From Cnuibacter physcomitrellae (GTDB lineage Bacteria; Actinomycetota; Actinomycetes; Actinomycetales; Microbacteriaceae), in contig NZ_BMHD01000001.1 in NCBI RefSeq assembly GCF_014640535.1, positions 2,048,214 through 2,112,213 of the forward strand: DNA of 64,000 bases, given 5' to 3'. Below the pieces are notes generated by a model that worked only from the letters and a program-made list of their open reading frames with translations, was not told the DNA's origin and searched no databases. The translations under genes and the position numbers were made by a program. Position 1 is the first letter of the stretch. Every line of letters begins with the position of its first letter. Shown one piece after another: positions 16,251 to 25,580 of the stretch.

Positions 16251-16584
16251 GGCGCGCTGCGGGTTCCGCCTGCGGAGGGTGGGCTTGCCGCCCCCTCAGG
16301 CTCGAACAGGCGCTCAGCGGGCGCAACCCGCGCCGCCGCCGCACCGCGGGACCTCCGCCTGCCGGTCCCGCACCGCGAGCACGGAACCCCAGACCGGGGC
16401 CCCCGAGCCCGGAGCCCCGAGCCCGGAACCCCAGACCCCGGACCCCGAGCCCCAGACCCCGCACCCCCGGCGCGGAGACGCGGGCCGCACCACCACGTCC
16501 TGCGGGTTGCGCCCCCTCAGCGCGCCGTCGGCGCCCCGACGGGCACGACGCGGCCGCGGGAGGGCGGAACCCGCGCCTCACGGC
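16251..16584. repeat. Nested long-range inverted repeats around a CCCGAG tandem tract
   Basis: A 22-base sequence at 16310-16331 (GCTCAGCGGGCGCAACCCGC within it) is repeated inverted at 16502-16523, matching at 20 of 22. Outside it, GCGGGTTCCGCC near 16258 faces GGCGGAACCCGC near 16564. Between them, 16385-16470 is a tandem tract of CCCCGAGCCCGGA-like units. No gene is supported from 16195 to 16641. Confidence 0.5.
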
Positions 16585-16641
16585 ACGAAACCCCCGCCGC
16601 AACCCGCGCGACGGGACGAGCACGACGAGAACGCGGGCGGG

Positions 16642-18561
16642 CTAGACGCCGCCGGCGCCGCCGCCGCCACCGCCGCCGCCCGAGAAGCCGCCGCCGCCGG
16701 AGAAGCCGCTCGAGCTGCTGCTGGAGGTGCCCGAGAAGGAGGAGGCGACGGTGGACGACATCGACGACACCGTCGTGGCGAAGAGCGCCGCGTTGAAGGC
16801 GGTGTTGGACCCGTACCAGTCGGGACGGGTGTCGAGGCTCTCATAATAGGTGCCGAGCACCTTCGCCCACTCGGTCTCCTGACCAAGCATCACCGCGTAG
16901 GGCAGCAGCTTCTCGTAGATCTTCACCACCTGGCCCTGGTCGGGCGCGTTCACTCCCGTCCGGAGAGCGCCCTCAGGGCTCTGGAGAACACGGAACCTGT
17001 CCTCCTCCGCCCACTCGATGTACATCTCGATGCCGCGGATGTAGTCGCGCAGCTCGGCTCCCTTCGCGGTGAGCTGCGTGCGGAAGGCGGTCGCGAACAC
17101 GACGAGCGCACTGGCGCCCGCCACGAAGATCAGGATGATCGGCAGCGCGCCGCCGTACCCGCCGTCGGACACCATCACACCGCTGAGGAAGCTCCCGACC
17201 GCCGCCAGGATGACCAGCAGCAGGAGCAGCACGCTGAGCGGGCGGGTGCGCGTCTTCTGGTACCCCTCGGCCGCCGCCCGCTTGCGTGTGGCGGACATGA
17301 GCGACTGGATCGACTTCGCGAGCAGGGTGTCGTTCTTGCGGATCTCGCGCCACGCATCCGGTCTCAGGTCGGTGCCGAAGAGGGCGCGCGCCAGCTCGAC
17401 CTCGGCGGGCGTGAGCCCCTGCCAGGTGAGGAAGCGCAGCCAGTACTCCGTGCGGGAGCCGAGGAACGCATCCGCCTCGCGCTCGACCAGCTGGACGTTG
17501 TGCCGCACCGCGAGGTCGACGAACGACGCCGCCGCGCCCCTCGTCGACCTCTTCATGATCACGGACGCGAGCAGGAGGTCGACGCCCTTCGGCGGGGTGT
17601 ACTCGGGGATGATCGTGGGGCGCCCCGGGGCGTCGCGAAGCCGGAGGACGCGCTGCAGGATCGACGCCACCGCGGCCGCGACCGCGACGAGCACGGCGAG
17701 GATCTGCGCCCAGGCGGCGGCCCCCGCGTCGAGGTAGCCGGTGGGGCGCTCGGTGAAGGTGTGGGGCGCGAACGCGACGCCGACGGTGACGTTGTCGCCG
17801 ATGCGGAGGTCGGACTCGCGGGTGGTGAAGACGGCGGCGCCGTCGGATGCGGTGCTGCGCTCGATCGCGCACGTCTGGGTGGAACCCTCAGGGCCCACGA
17901 AGCACACGGGCTCGCCCGTGATGGCCCCGGCGATCGACGGGTCGACCGTGAGGGTCGTGGTGTGCTGGGAGATCGGCTGCCTCACCTGCGTGCCGTTCGT
18001 GTCCCAGTAGAACTCGTCGACGTCGTCATCGCCGTTGAACGCCGTCACGTCGCGCCGCTCGTAGGTGAGCACGTAGGTCTGCTGCCCGTGCACGAAGTCG
18101 TCGGCGGCCATCGTGACCAGGAGGTTCTCGTCGTCCTCCTCGGTCTCATAGGGGCGCGGGGTGCCGTCCTGATCGGTGACCGACACGAGCTCGAGGTCGG
18201 TCGGGTGCCCCTTGTACGACAGCGGGAGGGCGCGGACCATGCCGTGGTTCTGGTCGAACTCGGGGAAGTCGGCCACCCACGTCTCGACCGTGGTGAGCGT
18301 GGAGGCGCCCGACTCGTCGCGGCCGAGCGTGTACTCCGCGTCGAACGAGGAGTACGTGAAGTCGTTCACGTCGGCGGGCACGGACCCGACCCCGACGGGG
18401 ACGGCAGCGGGCGCGGCGGCGGCAGCGGCGGCAGTCCGAGCGGAGACCACGCCCGGCACGCCGGCGGCAGCAGCAGCGGGTGCCGCCACGGCCGGTGTCG
18501 CCACCGCGAGGCCGAGCATCACGAGCAGCCCGAGGGCGAGGGAACGGACGAGGGTGCGCAT
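16642..18561 (-). CDS. DUF2207-domain membrane protein
   Basis: 639 residues. A signal peptide (MRTLVRSLALGLLVMLGLAVATPAVA) leads into an extracellular DUF2207 domain (about 60-250, with FTYSSFDAEYTLGRDESG and YVLTYERRDVTAF). A membrane helix near 270 and a cytoplasmic middle domain (PTIIPEYTPPKGVDLLLASVI) follow, then two more helices around 410-455. The C terminus ends in Ser runs and a Gly-rich tail, as is usual for this family. The function of DUF2207 proteins is unknown. ATG at 18561 is supported by the signal peptide. Confidence 0.88.
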   Translation of the reverse strand: MRTLVRSLALGLLVMLGLAVATPAVAAPAAAAAGVPGVVSARTAAAAAAAPAAVPVGVGSVPADVNDFTYSSFDAEYTLGRDESGASTLTTVETWVADFPEFDQNHGMVRALPLSYKGHPTDLELVSVTDQDGTPRPYETEEDDENLLVTMAADDFVHGQQTYVLTYERRDVTAFNGDDDVDEFYWDTNGTQVRQPISQHTTTLTVDPSIAGAITGEPVCFVGPEGSTQTCAIERSTASDGAAVFTTRESDLRIGDNVTVGVAFAPHTFTERPTGYLDAGAAAWAQILAVLVAVAAAVASILQRVLRLRDAPGRPTIIPEYTPPKGVDLLLASVIMKRSTRGAAASFVDLAVRHNVQLVEREADAFLGSRTEYWLRFLTWQGLTPAEVELARALFGTDLRPDAWREIRKNDTLLAKSIQSLMSATRKRAAAEGYQKTRTRPLSVLLLLLVILAAVGSFLSGVMVSDGGYGGALPIILIFVAGASALVVFATAFRTQLTAKGAELRDYIRGIEMYIEWAEEDRFRVLQSPEGALRTGVNAPDQGQVVKIYEKLLPYAVMLGQETEWAKVLGTYYESLDTRPDWYGSNTAFNAALFATTVSSMSSTVASSFSGTSSSSSSGFSGGGGFSGGGGGGGGAGGV

Positions 18562-18656
18562 CACGGCCAGGCTATCGCGGCGCACCGACCTTCGCGAGGA
18601 TCGCTCACCGACGGCGGCGAACGCCGGGGATCTGCCGCCGTGCGACGCTCCGGTCC

Positions 18657-19286
18657 TCATCCCGCGGCGCTGAGCGAGCCGGTGATCGGCTCGCCCGACG
18701 TGCGTGTCACGAAGCACGACGCGGTGCGCTGACCCGCGGCCCACTGCTCGTCCGTGACCGGGTAGGACGCCTGCCACGCGAGGTCGGGATACGCGGCCGC
18801 GGCGTCGAGGGAGAGCACCTCGGGCGCGGTGCACGCGAGGTTGAGGCCCGCGGTGATGGCCGCCTCGCCGGGATAGGGCGCGGCGGGGTCGGACGAGATC
18901 ACCGGCCGACCCACCAGTTGGGCGGCGTGCGGCTGGGCGCAGTCGACCACGGTGAGCTCCTCCGCCCAGGGCGACGTGAAGGGGTCGAGGCACTCGCCGC
19001 CGGCGAGGTCGGTCCACGGATGCGGTCCGGGCGCCGCCGGGGCCGTCGGCTGGGGCGCGACCGGCGCCGCAGACGGGGTCGCGGTCACGGTCACGGTCAC
19101 GGTGGGCACCGGAGCCGCCTCCGGGGCCGTTCCAGGACCCCCTCCGGACACCCGGGTGCCGAGGAGGAACAGCAGGACGATGCCGCCCACGACGATGACC
19201 CCGACGCTCACGCCGAGCACCCACGTGGTCCAGCGGGGTCCGCCCGACGGCGGCGGAGCGGCGGAGCCGTCGGCCGCGCCCGTCAT
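18657..19286 (-). CDS. Septum_form-domain membrane protein
   Basis: 209 residues. One transmembrane helix (TWVLGVSVGVIVVGGIVLLF, about 20-42), a Thr/Val/Pro-rich linker, then an extracellular domain with paired cysteines in the contexts GECLDPF, VDCAQPHAAQLVG, LACTAPE and ASCFVT. This pattern fits the Septum_form domain named from actinobacterial septation proteins; the biochemical role is not known. The ATG lies one base after the pyrE stop codon, so the two genes are cotranscribed, although no functional link is evident. Confidence 0.75.
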   Translation of the reverse strand: MTGAADGSAAPPPSGGPRWTTWVLGVSVGVIVVGGIVLLFLLGTRVSGGGPGTAPEAAPVPTVTVTVTATPSAAPVAPQPTAPAAPGPHPWTDLAGGECLDPFTSPWAEELTVVDCAQPHAAQLVGRPVISSDPAAPYPGEAAITAGLNLACTAPEVLSLDAAAAYPDLAWQASYPVTDEQWAAGQRTASCFVTRTSGEPITGSLSAAG

Positions 19287-19287
19287 G

Positions 19288-19836
19288 TCACTCCAGGCCG
19301 AGGTCGCCGAGGCCGATCGCGTACCGGTACTCGTATCCGGCCTCGCGGATGACGTCGCCCGCCCCGGTGTTCCGATCGACCACGACGGCGACACCGGCGA
19401 TGATCGCGCCGACCTTCTCGAGCGCCTCGATCGCCTTCAGCGGCGATCCGCCCGTGGTGGAGGTGTCCTCGAGCACGATCACGCGCTTGCCCGCGAGATC
19501 GGGGCCCTCGACCTGCTTCCCGCGGCCGTGGTCCTTCGGCTCCTTCCGCACCACGAAGGCGTCGTAGGCAAGTCCGCGCGCGGCGCCCTGGTGGAGCACG
19601 GCGGCGCCGATCGGGTCGGCGCCCATGGTGAGCCCGCCGACCGCGGCCACATCGGGCACATCGGCGATGAGGTCGAGCATGACCTGACCGATGAGCGGGG
19701 CGACACGGTGGTCGAGGCTGACCTTGCGGAGGTCGACGTAGTAGGTGGCCTTCTTGCCGCTCGTCAACGTGAAGTCGCCGTGGAACACGGCCTCGTCGCG
19801 GATGTGGTCGATCAGTCTGTCGCGCGCCTCGGTCAC
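19288..19836 (-). CDS. pyrE: Orotate phosphoribosyltransferase
   Basis: 182 residues. It transfers the phosphoribosyl group of PRPP to orotate, giving OMP in pyrimidine synthesis. The PRPP-binding motif VIVLEDTSTTGGSPLKAIE and the catalytic loop VRKEPKDHGRGKQVEG (with the Lys, His and Lys expected) are present, as is SGKKATYYVDLR near the N terminus. It starts with GTG at 19836. It is not clustered with other pyr genes here, and a Septum_form gene follows after one base. Confidence 0.95.
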   Translation of the reverse strand: MTEARDRLIDHIRDEAVFHGDFTLTSGKKATYYVDLRKVSLDHRVAPLIGQVMLDLIADVPDVAAVGGLTMGADPIGAAVLHQGAARGLAYDAFVVRKEPKDHGRGKQVEGPDLAGKRVIVLEDTSTTGGSPLKAIEALEKVGAIIAGVAVVVDRNTGAGDVIREAGYEYRYAIGLGDLGLE

Positions 19837-19916
19837 CCCGCCAGTGTACCGAGGCCCTCCGTCCGCAGGATCGCCAGGGGGTTGGCGACGTCCGCAGGCG
19901 GTCGCAGGATGGCGGC

Positions 19917-20249
19917 ATGAGCGATGACATGGACCGCGGCCTCGCCGCCCGTCAGGCGGCCGACAGCGAACTCGAGGCGGACGCCCTCGACACCGGAGCA
20001 GGAGTCGACGGGGCGGATGCCGGTGTCGTGGACCCGGCCGACGTCGGCACAGGGGACGGCGGGGGAGCGGCCGATCAGGACACCATCGAGGACGTCACCG
20101 ACGAGGTCCGCGACGACATCCGCCAGGGGCGGATCGAGGACGATGTCAGCCACGTCCTCGAGGAGCGACTCGACGAGGTCGGTGTGCACCTGCGGCCCGA
20201 GGTGGTCGACGACCTCGCGGAGGACATCGAGAACGACGTGTCCTCCTGA
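19917..20249 (+). CDS. Small acidic protein, unknown
   Basis: 110 residues, strongly acidic, beginning MSDDMDRGLAARQAADSELE. The C-terminal half has two similar helical segments (IEDVTDEVRDDIRQGRIEDD and VSHVLEERLDEVGVHLRPEVV). No membrane segment, cysteine or known motif is visible. Codon usage is like its neighbours. It is divergent from pyrE across 80 bases. I do not recognise a family. Confidence 0.65.
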   Translation: MSDDMDRGLAARQAADSELEADALDTGAGVDGADAGVVDPADVGTGDGGGAADQDTIEDVTDEVRDDIRQGRIEDDVSHVLEERLDEVGVHLRPEVVDDLAEDIENDVSS

Positions 20250-20330
20250 CGCGGGATGCGGGCGCAGCGCTCCGGGACGCCGCGCCTGAGAGGCGCGCTC
20301 AGCGGCGCAGCCCCTCAGGCGCGCAGCCCC

Positions 20331-21179
20331 TCAGGCGTGCGGCGCCTGACCCTCGAGGAACTGGCGCAGCGACTGCGCGGGCCGCCCCAGGATGCGCGGG
20401 ATGTCGTCGGACACCGGGGCGAGCTCGCCGCTGGCGATCGCGGTGTAGGTGCTGACCCAGGCCTCCACCTGCCAGTCCGGAGCCCCGTAGTGCGCCCGGC
20501 TCGCGTACGCCTCGTCGAGGGTCTCGTTCTCGTAGCGCAGCCGGCGCCCGGTGACCTCGGAGATGATCTGCGTGGCCTCGCCGAGCGAGAGCGACTCCGG
20601 ACCGGTGAGGTCGTAGACCGCACCGGCGTGCGCATCCGGGTGGGTGACCGCGGCGAAGGCCATCGCCGCGACGTCGTCGCGCGTGACGGAGGACAGCCGA
20701 CCGTCGCCCGCCGGGCCGCGGACCACCCCGTCGTCCCCCGCGAGCAGCGGGAGGAAGTCGGTGTAGAGGTTGTCGCGGAGGAACGTCGTGGCGAATCCGG
20801 CGTCGCGCAGGAACCCCTCGGTGGCCCAGTGGTCGCGACCGAGCGTGAAGACGGAGTCAGGAGCAGCGGCGTAGAACGACGTGTAGACGACGTGCCGCAC
20901 GCCCGCGGCCTCCGCGGCCGACACGAACGCGCGGTGCTCCTCGAGTCGGTCGGCGCTCTCGGCCGCCGACACCATCAGGAGGACGTCGACGCCGTCCAGC
21001 GCCCGGATGGCGGCGTCGACGTCGCGATACTCGGCGACGCGCACCTCGGCCAGACGCAGTCGCGGAGCCCGCGCCTCGTCCCGCACGATCAGGCGCTGCT
21101 CGAGGCCGGCGTCCGCAAGCCGTCTGGCCAGGCGCCCGCCCACGCCACCCGTCGCCCCGGTCACTCCGATGGTCGTCAT
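20331..21179 (-). CDS. NmrA/QorB-like atypical short-chain dehydrogenase
   Basis: 282 residues. The N-terminal NAD(P)-binding motif is GVTGATGGVGGRLARRL, followed by VDVLLMVSA and HVVYTSFYAA. The catalytic Tyr-x3-Lys of classical SDRs is absent, as is usual in the NmrA/QorB group, which includes NADPH:quinone oxidoreductase 2 and redox-sensing regulators. C-terminal substrate-binding phrases YDLTGPESLSLGEA and ILGRPAQSLRQFLEG fit QorB-type enzymes. The exact substrate is unknown. Confidence 0.85.
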   Translation of the reverse strand: MTTIGVTGATGGVGGRLARRLADAGLEQRLIVRDEARAPRLRLAEVRVAEYRDVDAAIRALDGVDVLLMVSAAESADRLEEHRAFVSAAEAAGVRHVVYTSFYAAAPDSVFTLGRDHWATEGFLRDAGFATTFLRDNLYTDFLPLLAGDDGVVRGPAGDGRLSSVTRDDVAAMAFAAVTHPDAHAGAVYDLTGPESLSLGEATQIISEVTGRRLRYENETLDEAYASRAHYGAPDWQVEAWVSTYTAIASGELAPVSDDIPRILGRPAQSLRQFLEGQAPHA

Positions 21180-21229
21180 GCCCTCACCCTACGGCTGCCC
21201 GCCCTGAGCGGCGCGCCGAGAGCGCGGGT

Positions 21230-21394
21230 TCAGGCGCGCGTACCTCGGCGGATGAAGCGGAGCAGTGCGGCGATGATGGCCAGGATGAGGATCACGAGGC
21301 CGATCCAGAGCAGGAACTCGGCGGCCTTCACGAACAGCCCGAGCAGGAGGAGCACGATACCGACGACGAAGAGGACTACGGCCAAAGCGATCAT
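21230..21394 (-). CDS. Small two-helix hydrophobic protein
   Basis: 54 residues starting MIALAVVLFVVGIVLLLLGL, with two hydrophobic stretches separated by KAAEF, and ending in LLRFIRRGTRA. It is too short for most gene callers, but the strongly membrane-like composition and basic C terminus suggest a genuine small membrane protein. It reads leftwards and is divergent from xthA. Confidence 0.6.
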   Translation of the reverse strand: MIALAVVLFVVGIVLLLLGLFVKAAEFLLWIGLVILILAIIAALLRFIRRGTRA

Positions 21395-21480
21395 GCGTCC
21401 CAGCCTGGCCCTGTCCGCCGGATCCGCACACCCTCGATGCGCGCATCCGGGGGTCGGATGCAGCCGGTAGCGTGAGGGAC

Positions 21481-22326
21481 ATGCGTGTTGCGACCTGGAA
21501 CGTGAACTCCATCCGCGCCCGAGTGGGCCGTGTGGTCGACTGGCTGGTGAAGGCCGACGTCGACGTCCTCGCCATGCAGGAGATCAAGTGCAAGGAGTCG
21601 CAGTTCCCGATGGACGCGTTCCACGACGCGGGCTACGAGGTCGTGCTGCACGGCCTCAACCAGTGGAACGGCGTCGCGTTCGCCAGCCGCCTCCCGATGA
21701 CGGAGCCCGCGACGACGTTCACCGGCATGCCCGGGTTCGGCAAGCCCGGCGACGACGGGATGCTCCCGCTCGAGGCCCGTGCGCTCGGCGTCACGGTCAA
21801 CGAGGTGCGCCTCTGGAGCCTCTACGTGCCCAACGGCCGGGCGGTCGAGGATCCGCACTACGCCTACAAGCTGCAGTGGCTCGACGAGCTGGCGAAGCAG
21901 ACCGAGCAGTGGCTCGGCGAGAACCCCGACCAGCCGCTCGCGCTGATGGGCGACTGGAACATCGCCCCCCTCGACTCCGACGTCTGGGACCTCGACGTCT
22001 TCGAGGGCGCCACCCACGTCTCCGCCCCCGAGCGCGCCGCGTTCGCCGCCTTCGAGCGGATCGGGCTCACCGACGTCGTGCGCCCCATCGTCCCCACGGG
22101 CTACACCTACTGGGACTACAAGCAGCTGCGCTTCCCGCGCAACGAGGGCATGCGGATCGACTTCATCATGGGCTCGCAGCCGTTCGCCGAGCTGGTGAAG
22201 GATGCGCGGATCGAGCGCAACGAACGCAAGGGCGACGCCCCCAGCGACCACGTCCCCGTCGTGGTCGACCTCGACATCGCGACCCCCTCCCCCGAGGACG
22301 ACGACGACCGCCCGATGTTCTGGTGA
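21481..22326 (+). CDS. xthA: Exodeoxyribonuclease III (AP endonuclease)
   Basis: 281 residues. It is an Mg-dependent nuclease of the EEP superfamily, cleaving at abasic sites and trimming 3' ends in base excision repair. Catalytic residues are seen in context: N7 in TWNVNSIR, E34 in MQEIKCKE, Y and N in LYVPNGR, D and N in MGDWNIAP and the final His in SDHVPVVVDL. The C terminus has an extra acidic tail (SPEDDDDRPMFW). ATG at 21481 begins the conserved MRVATWN; a GTG nine bases upstream is less likely. Confidence 0.95.
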   Translation: MRVATWNVNSIRARVGRVVDWLVKADVDVLAMQEIKCKESQFPMDAFHDAGYEVVLHGLNQWNGVAFASRLPMTEPATTFTGMPGFGKPGDDGMLPLEARALGVTVNEVRLWSLYVPNGRAVEDPHYAYKLQWLDELAKQTEQWLGENPDQPLALMGDWNIAPLDSDVWDLDVFEGATHVSAPERAAFAAFERIGLTDVVRPIVPTGYTYWDYKQLRFPRNEGMRIDFIMGSQPFAELVKDARIERNERKGDAPSDHVPVVVDLDIATPSPEDDDDRPMFW

Positions 22327-22347
22327 TCCCCGCGCTGCGGGTGAGGG

Positions 22348-22665
22348 TCAGCCGATGATCCGGCGCGACCTCTCGTCGCGCTGCACCGTGTGCCAGAGCA
22401 CGGCGTGCACCGCGATGGCCGCGACCAGCGCCAGCAGCCCCAGCTGAGCGAGCGGTCCGGCGATCACCGAGAGGAAGGACGCGGCTCCCAGCGTGATCCC
22501 GTCCGCGAGGGGTGCCGCGTAGGCCGCGCTCACGATCGAGTTGCTCACCGAGCTCAGGATGATGCCGAGCGGCGTTCCGATGGCTCCGAGCAGGTAGAGC
22601 ACCAGCAGGGGGCGGTTCGCGCGTATGGCCACACGCACCTGGGGCGGCTGAGCGTCCTCGATCAT
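22348..22665 (-). CDS. Small membrane protein, unknown
   Basis: 105 residues. Two hydrophobic segments ([20 protein letters not shown] and [19 protein letters not shown]) are separated by an Ala/Gly-rich amphipathic region ([20 protein letters not shown]) that may form another helix. It ends with a basic tail ([11 protein letters not shown]). Only 21 bases separate its stop from xthA, which converges on it. No known domain is recognised. Confidence 0.65.
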   Translation of the reverse strand: MIEDAQPPQVRVAIRANRPLLVLYLLGAIGTPLGIILSSVSNSIVSAAYAAPLADGITLGAASFLSVIAGPLAQLGLLALVAAIAVHAVLWHTVQRDERSRRIIG

Positions 22666-22706
22666 GTCGCGAGGATAGCGAGGCAGGGCTGCGACCCGCC
22701 ACCGCC

Positions 22707-22749
22707 GAGTCCGACGCTCTGGTGGGCCGGCCACCACGAGGGACGGATC
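22707..22749. repeat. Possible decayed family I hairpin
   Basis: A 43-bp inverted repeat with CTCTGGTGGG on one side and CCACCACGAG followed by GGACGGATC on the other recalls the CTCGTGG/CCACGAG arms of the 58-bp units, but the loop is much shorter. It lies between divergent genes, unlike the complete arrays, so it may be coincidence. Confidence 0.3.
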
Positions 22750-22808
22750 TGCGCCGCGGATCGCCGGGAGGCACGCGGAAGTCACGGGGATGGGACAGAC
22801 TTTCCCTC

Positions 22809-24950
22809 GTGACCGACACGACGCCCGCGGCCGACCGCGACGCTGACGCCACCGCCGGCGGCGACCCCCGCGCGACCGCCGCCGAGGCGGCCGTCGACGC
22901 CGCCGAGCAGCACCCCGACGAACCTCAGCCGCTGCCGGGCGGCGCGGTCATCGACGTCCCACGCCCTGACGGCGACAAGCCGCCCGGCGCGTTCGCCCGC
23001 TGGGTCCAGGGCGGAACGGAGCAGTCGGGTGCGCATCCGGGCCCGGGGGCGACCCTGCGCGAGAAGACGCACTCCTGGTGGCGCGTCATGTGCCTCACCG
23101 GCGTCGACTACTTCTCCACCCTCGGCTACCAGCCCGCCATCGCGGCCCTCGCCGCGGGGCTCGTCAGCCCTCTGGCTACCCTCCTGCTGGTCGCGATCAC
23201 CCTCTTCGGCGCACTCCCGGTGTACCGGCGGGTGGCGCGCGAGAGCTACCGCGGTGAGGGCTCGATCGCGATGCTCGAGCGGCTGCTCCCCTGGTGGGGC
23301 GGCAAGCTGCTCGTCCTGGTGCTGCTGGGGTTCGCCGCCACCGACTTCATGATCACGATCACCCTCTCGGCGGCGGATGCGGCCGCGCACGCGATCGAGA
23401 ACCCCTTCGCGCCGAGCTGGTTCGAGGGCCAGAACGTCGTGATCACGCTCGTGCTCGTCGGCGTGCTCGCGGCGGTGTTCCTCAAGGGGTTCCGCGAGGC
23501 CATCGGCATCGCCGTCGCGCTGGTCGGCGTCTACCTGGCGCTCAACGTGGTGGTCGTGCTCGTGTCGATCCTCCACGTCTTCGAGAACCCGGTGGTGATC
23601 GGCGACTGGTGGGGAGCGCTCACGCGCCAGAACGGCGATCCGCTGATGATCGTCGCGATCGCTCTGATCGCCTTCCCGAAGCTCGCGCTCGGCCTCTCCG
23701 GCTTCGAGACGGGCGTCGCCGTCATGCCGCAGATCACGAACACGAAGGTCTCGGCCAGGGCGGCCTCGGCGCTGACGGCGGCCAAGGGCGGCATGCCGCT
23801 GCCGCCGTCGTACCCGCTCGGTCGCATCCGCGGGGCCCAGCGCCTGCTGACCACGGCCGCGATCATCATGAGCTGCTTCCTCATCACCTCGAGCCTCACG
23901 ACAACGCTGCTGATCCCGCAGGAGGCGTTCCAGGCCGGCGGACCCGCCAACGGCCGGGCGCTGGCCTACCTCGCGCACCTGTTCCTCGGCGACTGGTTCG
24001 GCACGGCCTACGACATCAGCACCATCCTCATCCTCTGGTTCGCCGGCGCCTCCGCGCTCGCCGGGCTGCTCAACCTCGTGCCGCGCTACCTTCCGCGCTA
24101 CGGGATGGCGCCGCACTGGGCGGCGCTGGTGCGTCCGCTCGTCATCGTCTTCGGCGTGATCGCGGTGATCATCACCCTCGTGTTCGACGCCAACGTGGAT
24201 GCGCAGGCCGGCGCCTACGCCACCGGCGTGCTCGTGCTCATCACGTCGGCGTCGTTCGCCGTGACGCTGTCGTGCCTGCGCAAGAAGCAGCGCAAGCGGG
24301 CGGTCGGCTTCGGCGTCATCACGGTGGTCTTCATCTACACGACGGTCGCGAACGTGATCGAGCGACCCGACGGCGTGCGGATCGCCGCGCTGTTCATCCT
24401 GGGCATCGTCGTCGTGTCGATAGTCTCGCGCATCTCCCGGTCGTTCCAGCTGCGGGCGGTCTCGGTCACCCTCGACGCGCCCGCCCTCGACTTCGTCACG
24501 GCCGACTCCGAGGAGTACGACTCCATCCGCATCATCGCGAACGAACCCGGCCGGGGCGCGGCGATCGACTACAAGCAGAAGGTCCACGACGAGCGCCGCG
24601 ACAGCGGCATCCCGCAGCGCTCCCCGGTGATGCTGCTCGAGGTGCATCCGTCCGACTCGTCCGACTTCGAGGAGGAGCTGGTGGTGCGGGGCGTCACCCG
24701 CCACGGCTACCGCGTGCTGCAGGTGACGAGCGGGAACGTGCCCAACACGATCGCCGCGATCCTCCTGGCGATCCGCGACGAGACGGGGACCGTGCCGAGC
24801 ATCTACTTCGAGTGGACGGAGGGCAGCCCCATGTCGAACATGATCCGTTACCTGGTCACCGGCGTCGGCGAGGTGGCGCCCGTCACGCGCGAGGTGCTCC
24901 GACGGGCCGAGGTCGACCGCAAGCGGCGCCCCGAGGTGCACGTCAGCTGA
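22809..24950 (+). CDS. APC-superfamily permease with cytoplasmic C-terminal domain
   Basis: 713 residues. After about 85 disordered acidic residues, 12 or so transmembrane helices run from about 95 to 560 ([20 protein letters not shown] is the first, with the Gly-rich unwound region of APC transporters). A soluble C-terminal domain of about 140 residues follows ([20 protein letters not shown] onward). APC permeases import amino acids or polyamines with protons; proteins with this layout in actinobacteria are usually annotated only as amino acid transporters. It starts with GTG at 22809. The substrate is not predictable. Confidence 0.85.
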   Translation: MTDTTPAADRDADATAGGDPRATAAEAAVDAAEQHPDEPQPLPGGAVIDVPRPDGDKPPGAFARWVQGGTEQSGAHPGPGATLREKTHSWWRVMCLTGVDYFSTLGYQPAIAALAAGLVSPLATLLLVAITLFGALPVYRRVARESYRGEGSIAMLERLLPWWGGKLLVLVLLGFAATDFMITITLSAADAAAHAIENPFAPSWFEGQNVVITLVLVGVLAAVFLKGFREAIGIAVALVGVYLALNVVVVLVSILHVFENPVVIGDWWGALTRQNGDPLMIVAIALIAFPKLALGLSGFETGVAVMPQITNTKVSARAASALTAAKGGMPLPPSYPLGRIRGAQRLLTTAAIIMSCFLITSSLTTTLLIPQEAFQAGGPANGRALAYLAHLFLGDWFGTAYDISTILILWFAGASALAGLLNLVPRYLPRYGMAPHWAALVRPLVIVFGVIAVIITLVFDANVDAQAGAYATGVLVLITSASFAVTLSCLRKKQRKRAVGFGVITVVFIYTTVANVIERPDGVRIAALFILGIVVVSIVSRISRSFQLRAVSVTLDAPALDFVTADSEEYDSIRIIANEPGRGAAIDYKQKVHDERRDSGIPQRSPVMLLEVHPSDSSDFEEELVVRGVTRHGYRVLQVTSGNVPNTIAAILLAIRDETGTVPSIYFEWTEGSPMSNMIRYLVTGVGEVAPVTREVLRRAEVDRKRRPEVHVS

Positions 24951-25042
24951 TCGGATGCCCCGGGCCGGCGGCCCGCCGGATGCGCCTGGACACCGTCTGG
25001 GAGCCCAGGAATTCCCAGGCGGCCGCGGCCGTTGAGAAGGAC

Positions 25043-25435
25043 ATGGCAACCACCACCCTGACCATCGAGAACCACGACGACACCGTCAAGGACGGCATCG
25101 TGCTCATCGACTTCTGGGCGTCCTGGTGCGGCCCGTGTCGCCAGTTCGCGCCCGTGTTCGAGAAGGCGTCGGAGGCCAACTCCGACATCACCTTCGCCAA
25201 GGTCGACACCGAGGATCAGCAGCAGCTCGCCGCGTCCTACGGCATCACCTCCATCCCCACGCTCGTCGTCTACCGCGACGGCATCCCCCTCATGGCGCAG
25301 CCGGGCGCCCTCCCCGGCCCGGTGCTCGACAACGTGATCGAGCAGGCCCGCGGCCTCGACATGGTGCAGGTGCGCGCCGACTACGAGAAGGCGCTCGCCG
25401 AGCGCGCCGCCGACGGCGCCTCCGCCCAGGCCTGA
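25043..25435 (+). CDS. trxA: Thioredoxin
   Basis: 130 residues. The active site WASWCGPCRQFAP (C29 and C32) and the cis-proline segment ITSIPTLVVYRDG are typical of thioredoxin, a cytosolic disulfide reductase. Compared with standard thioredoxin (about 108 residues) it has a C-terminal extension (MVQVRADYEKALAERAADG). GAGAAGG precedes the ATG. It follows the APC permease by 92 bases; no partner reductase lies nearby. A long hairpin follows it. Confidence 0.92.
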   Translation: MATTTLTIENHDDTVKDGIVLIDFWASWCGPCRQFAPVFEKASEANSDITFAKVDTEDQQQLAASYGITSIPTLVVYRDGIPLMAQPGALPGPVLDNVIEQARGLDMVQVRADYEKALAERAADGASAQA

Positions 25436-25442
25436 CGCCGAC

Positions 25443-25516
25443 AGCACGACACCGGACCGCGTCGAGCGGGGCCTCTCGGGGCCCGAGCTCGAGGCGATCC
25501 GGTCTCGTCGTGTGCT
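25443..25516. repeat. Long hairpin between convergent trxA and lipoprotein genes
   Basis: The arms run from AGCACGAC at 25443 to GTGTGCT at 25516 and pair as ACCGGA(C/T)CGC(G/C)TCGAGC, with two small bulges on the right side; a GGGGCC/GGGCCC segment sits at the centre. It begins eight bases after the trxA stop codon. It is a likely bidirectional terminator. Confidence 0.6.
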
Positions 25517-25580
25517 CTCGGCGGGACGGCACCGCGCTCAGACGCGGTCGCGGCCGGTGATGTAGCGCAGCGTTGCGGCC

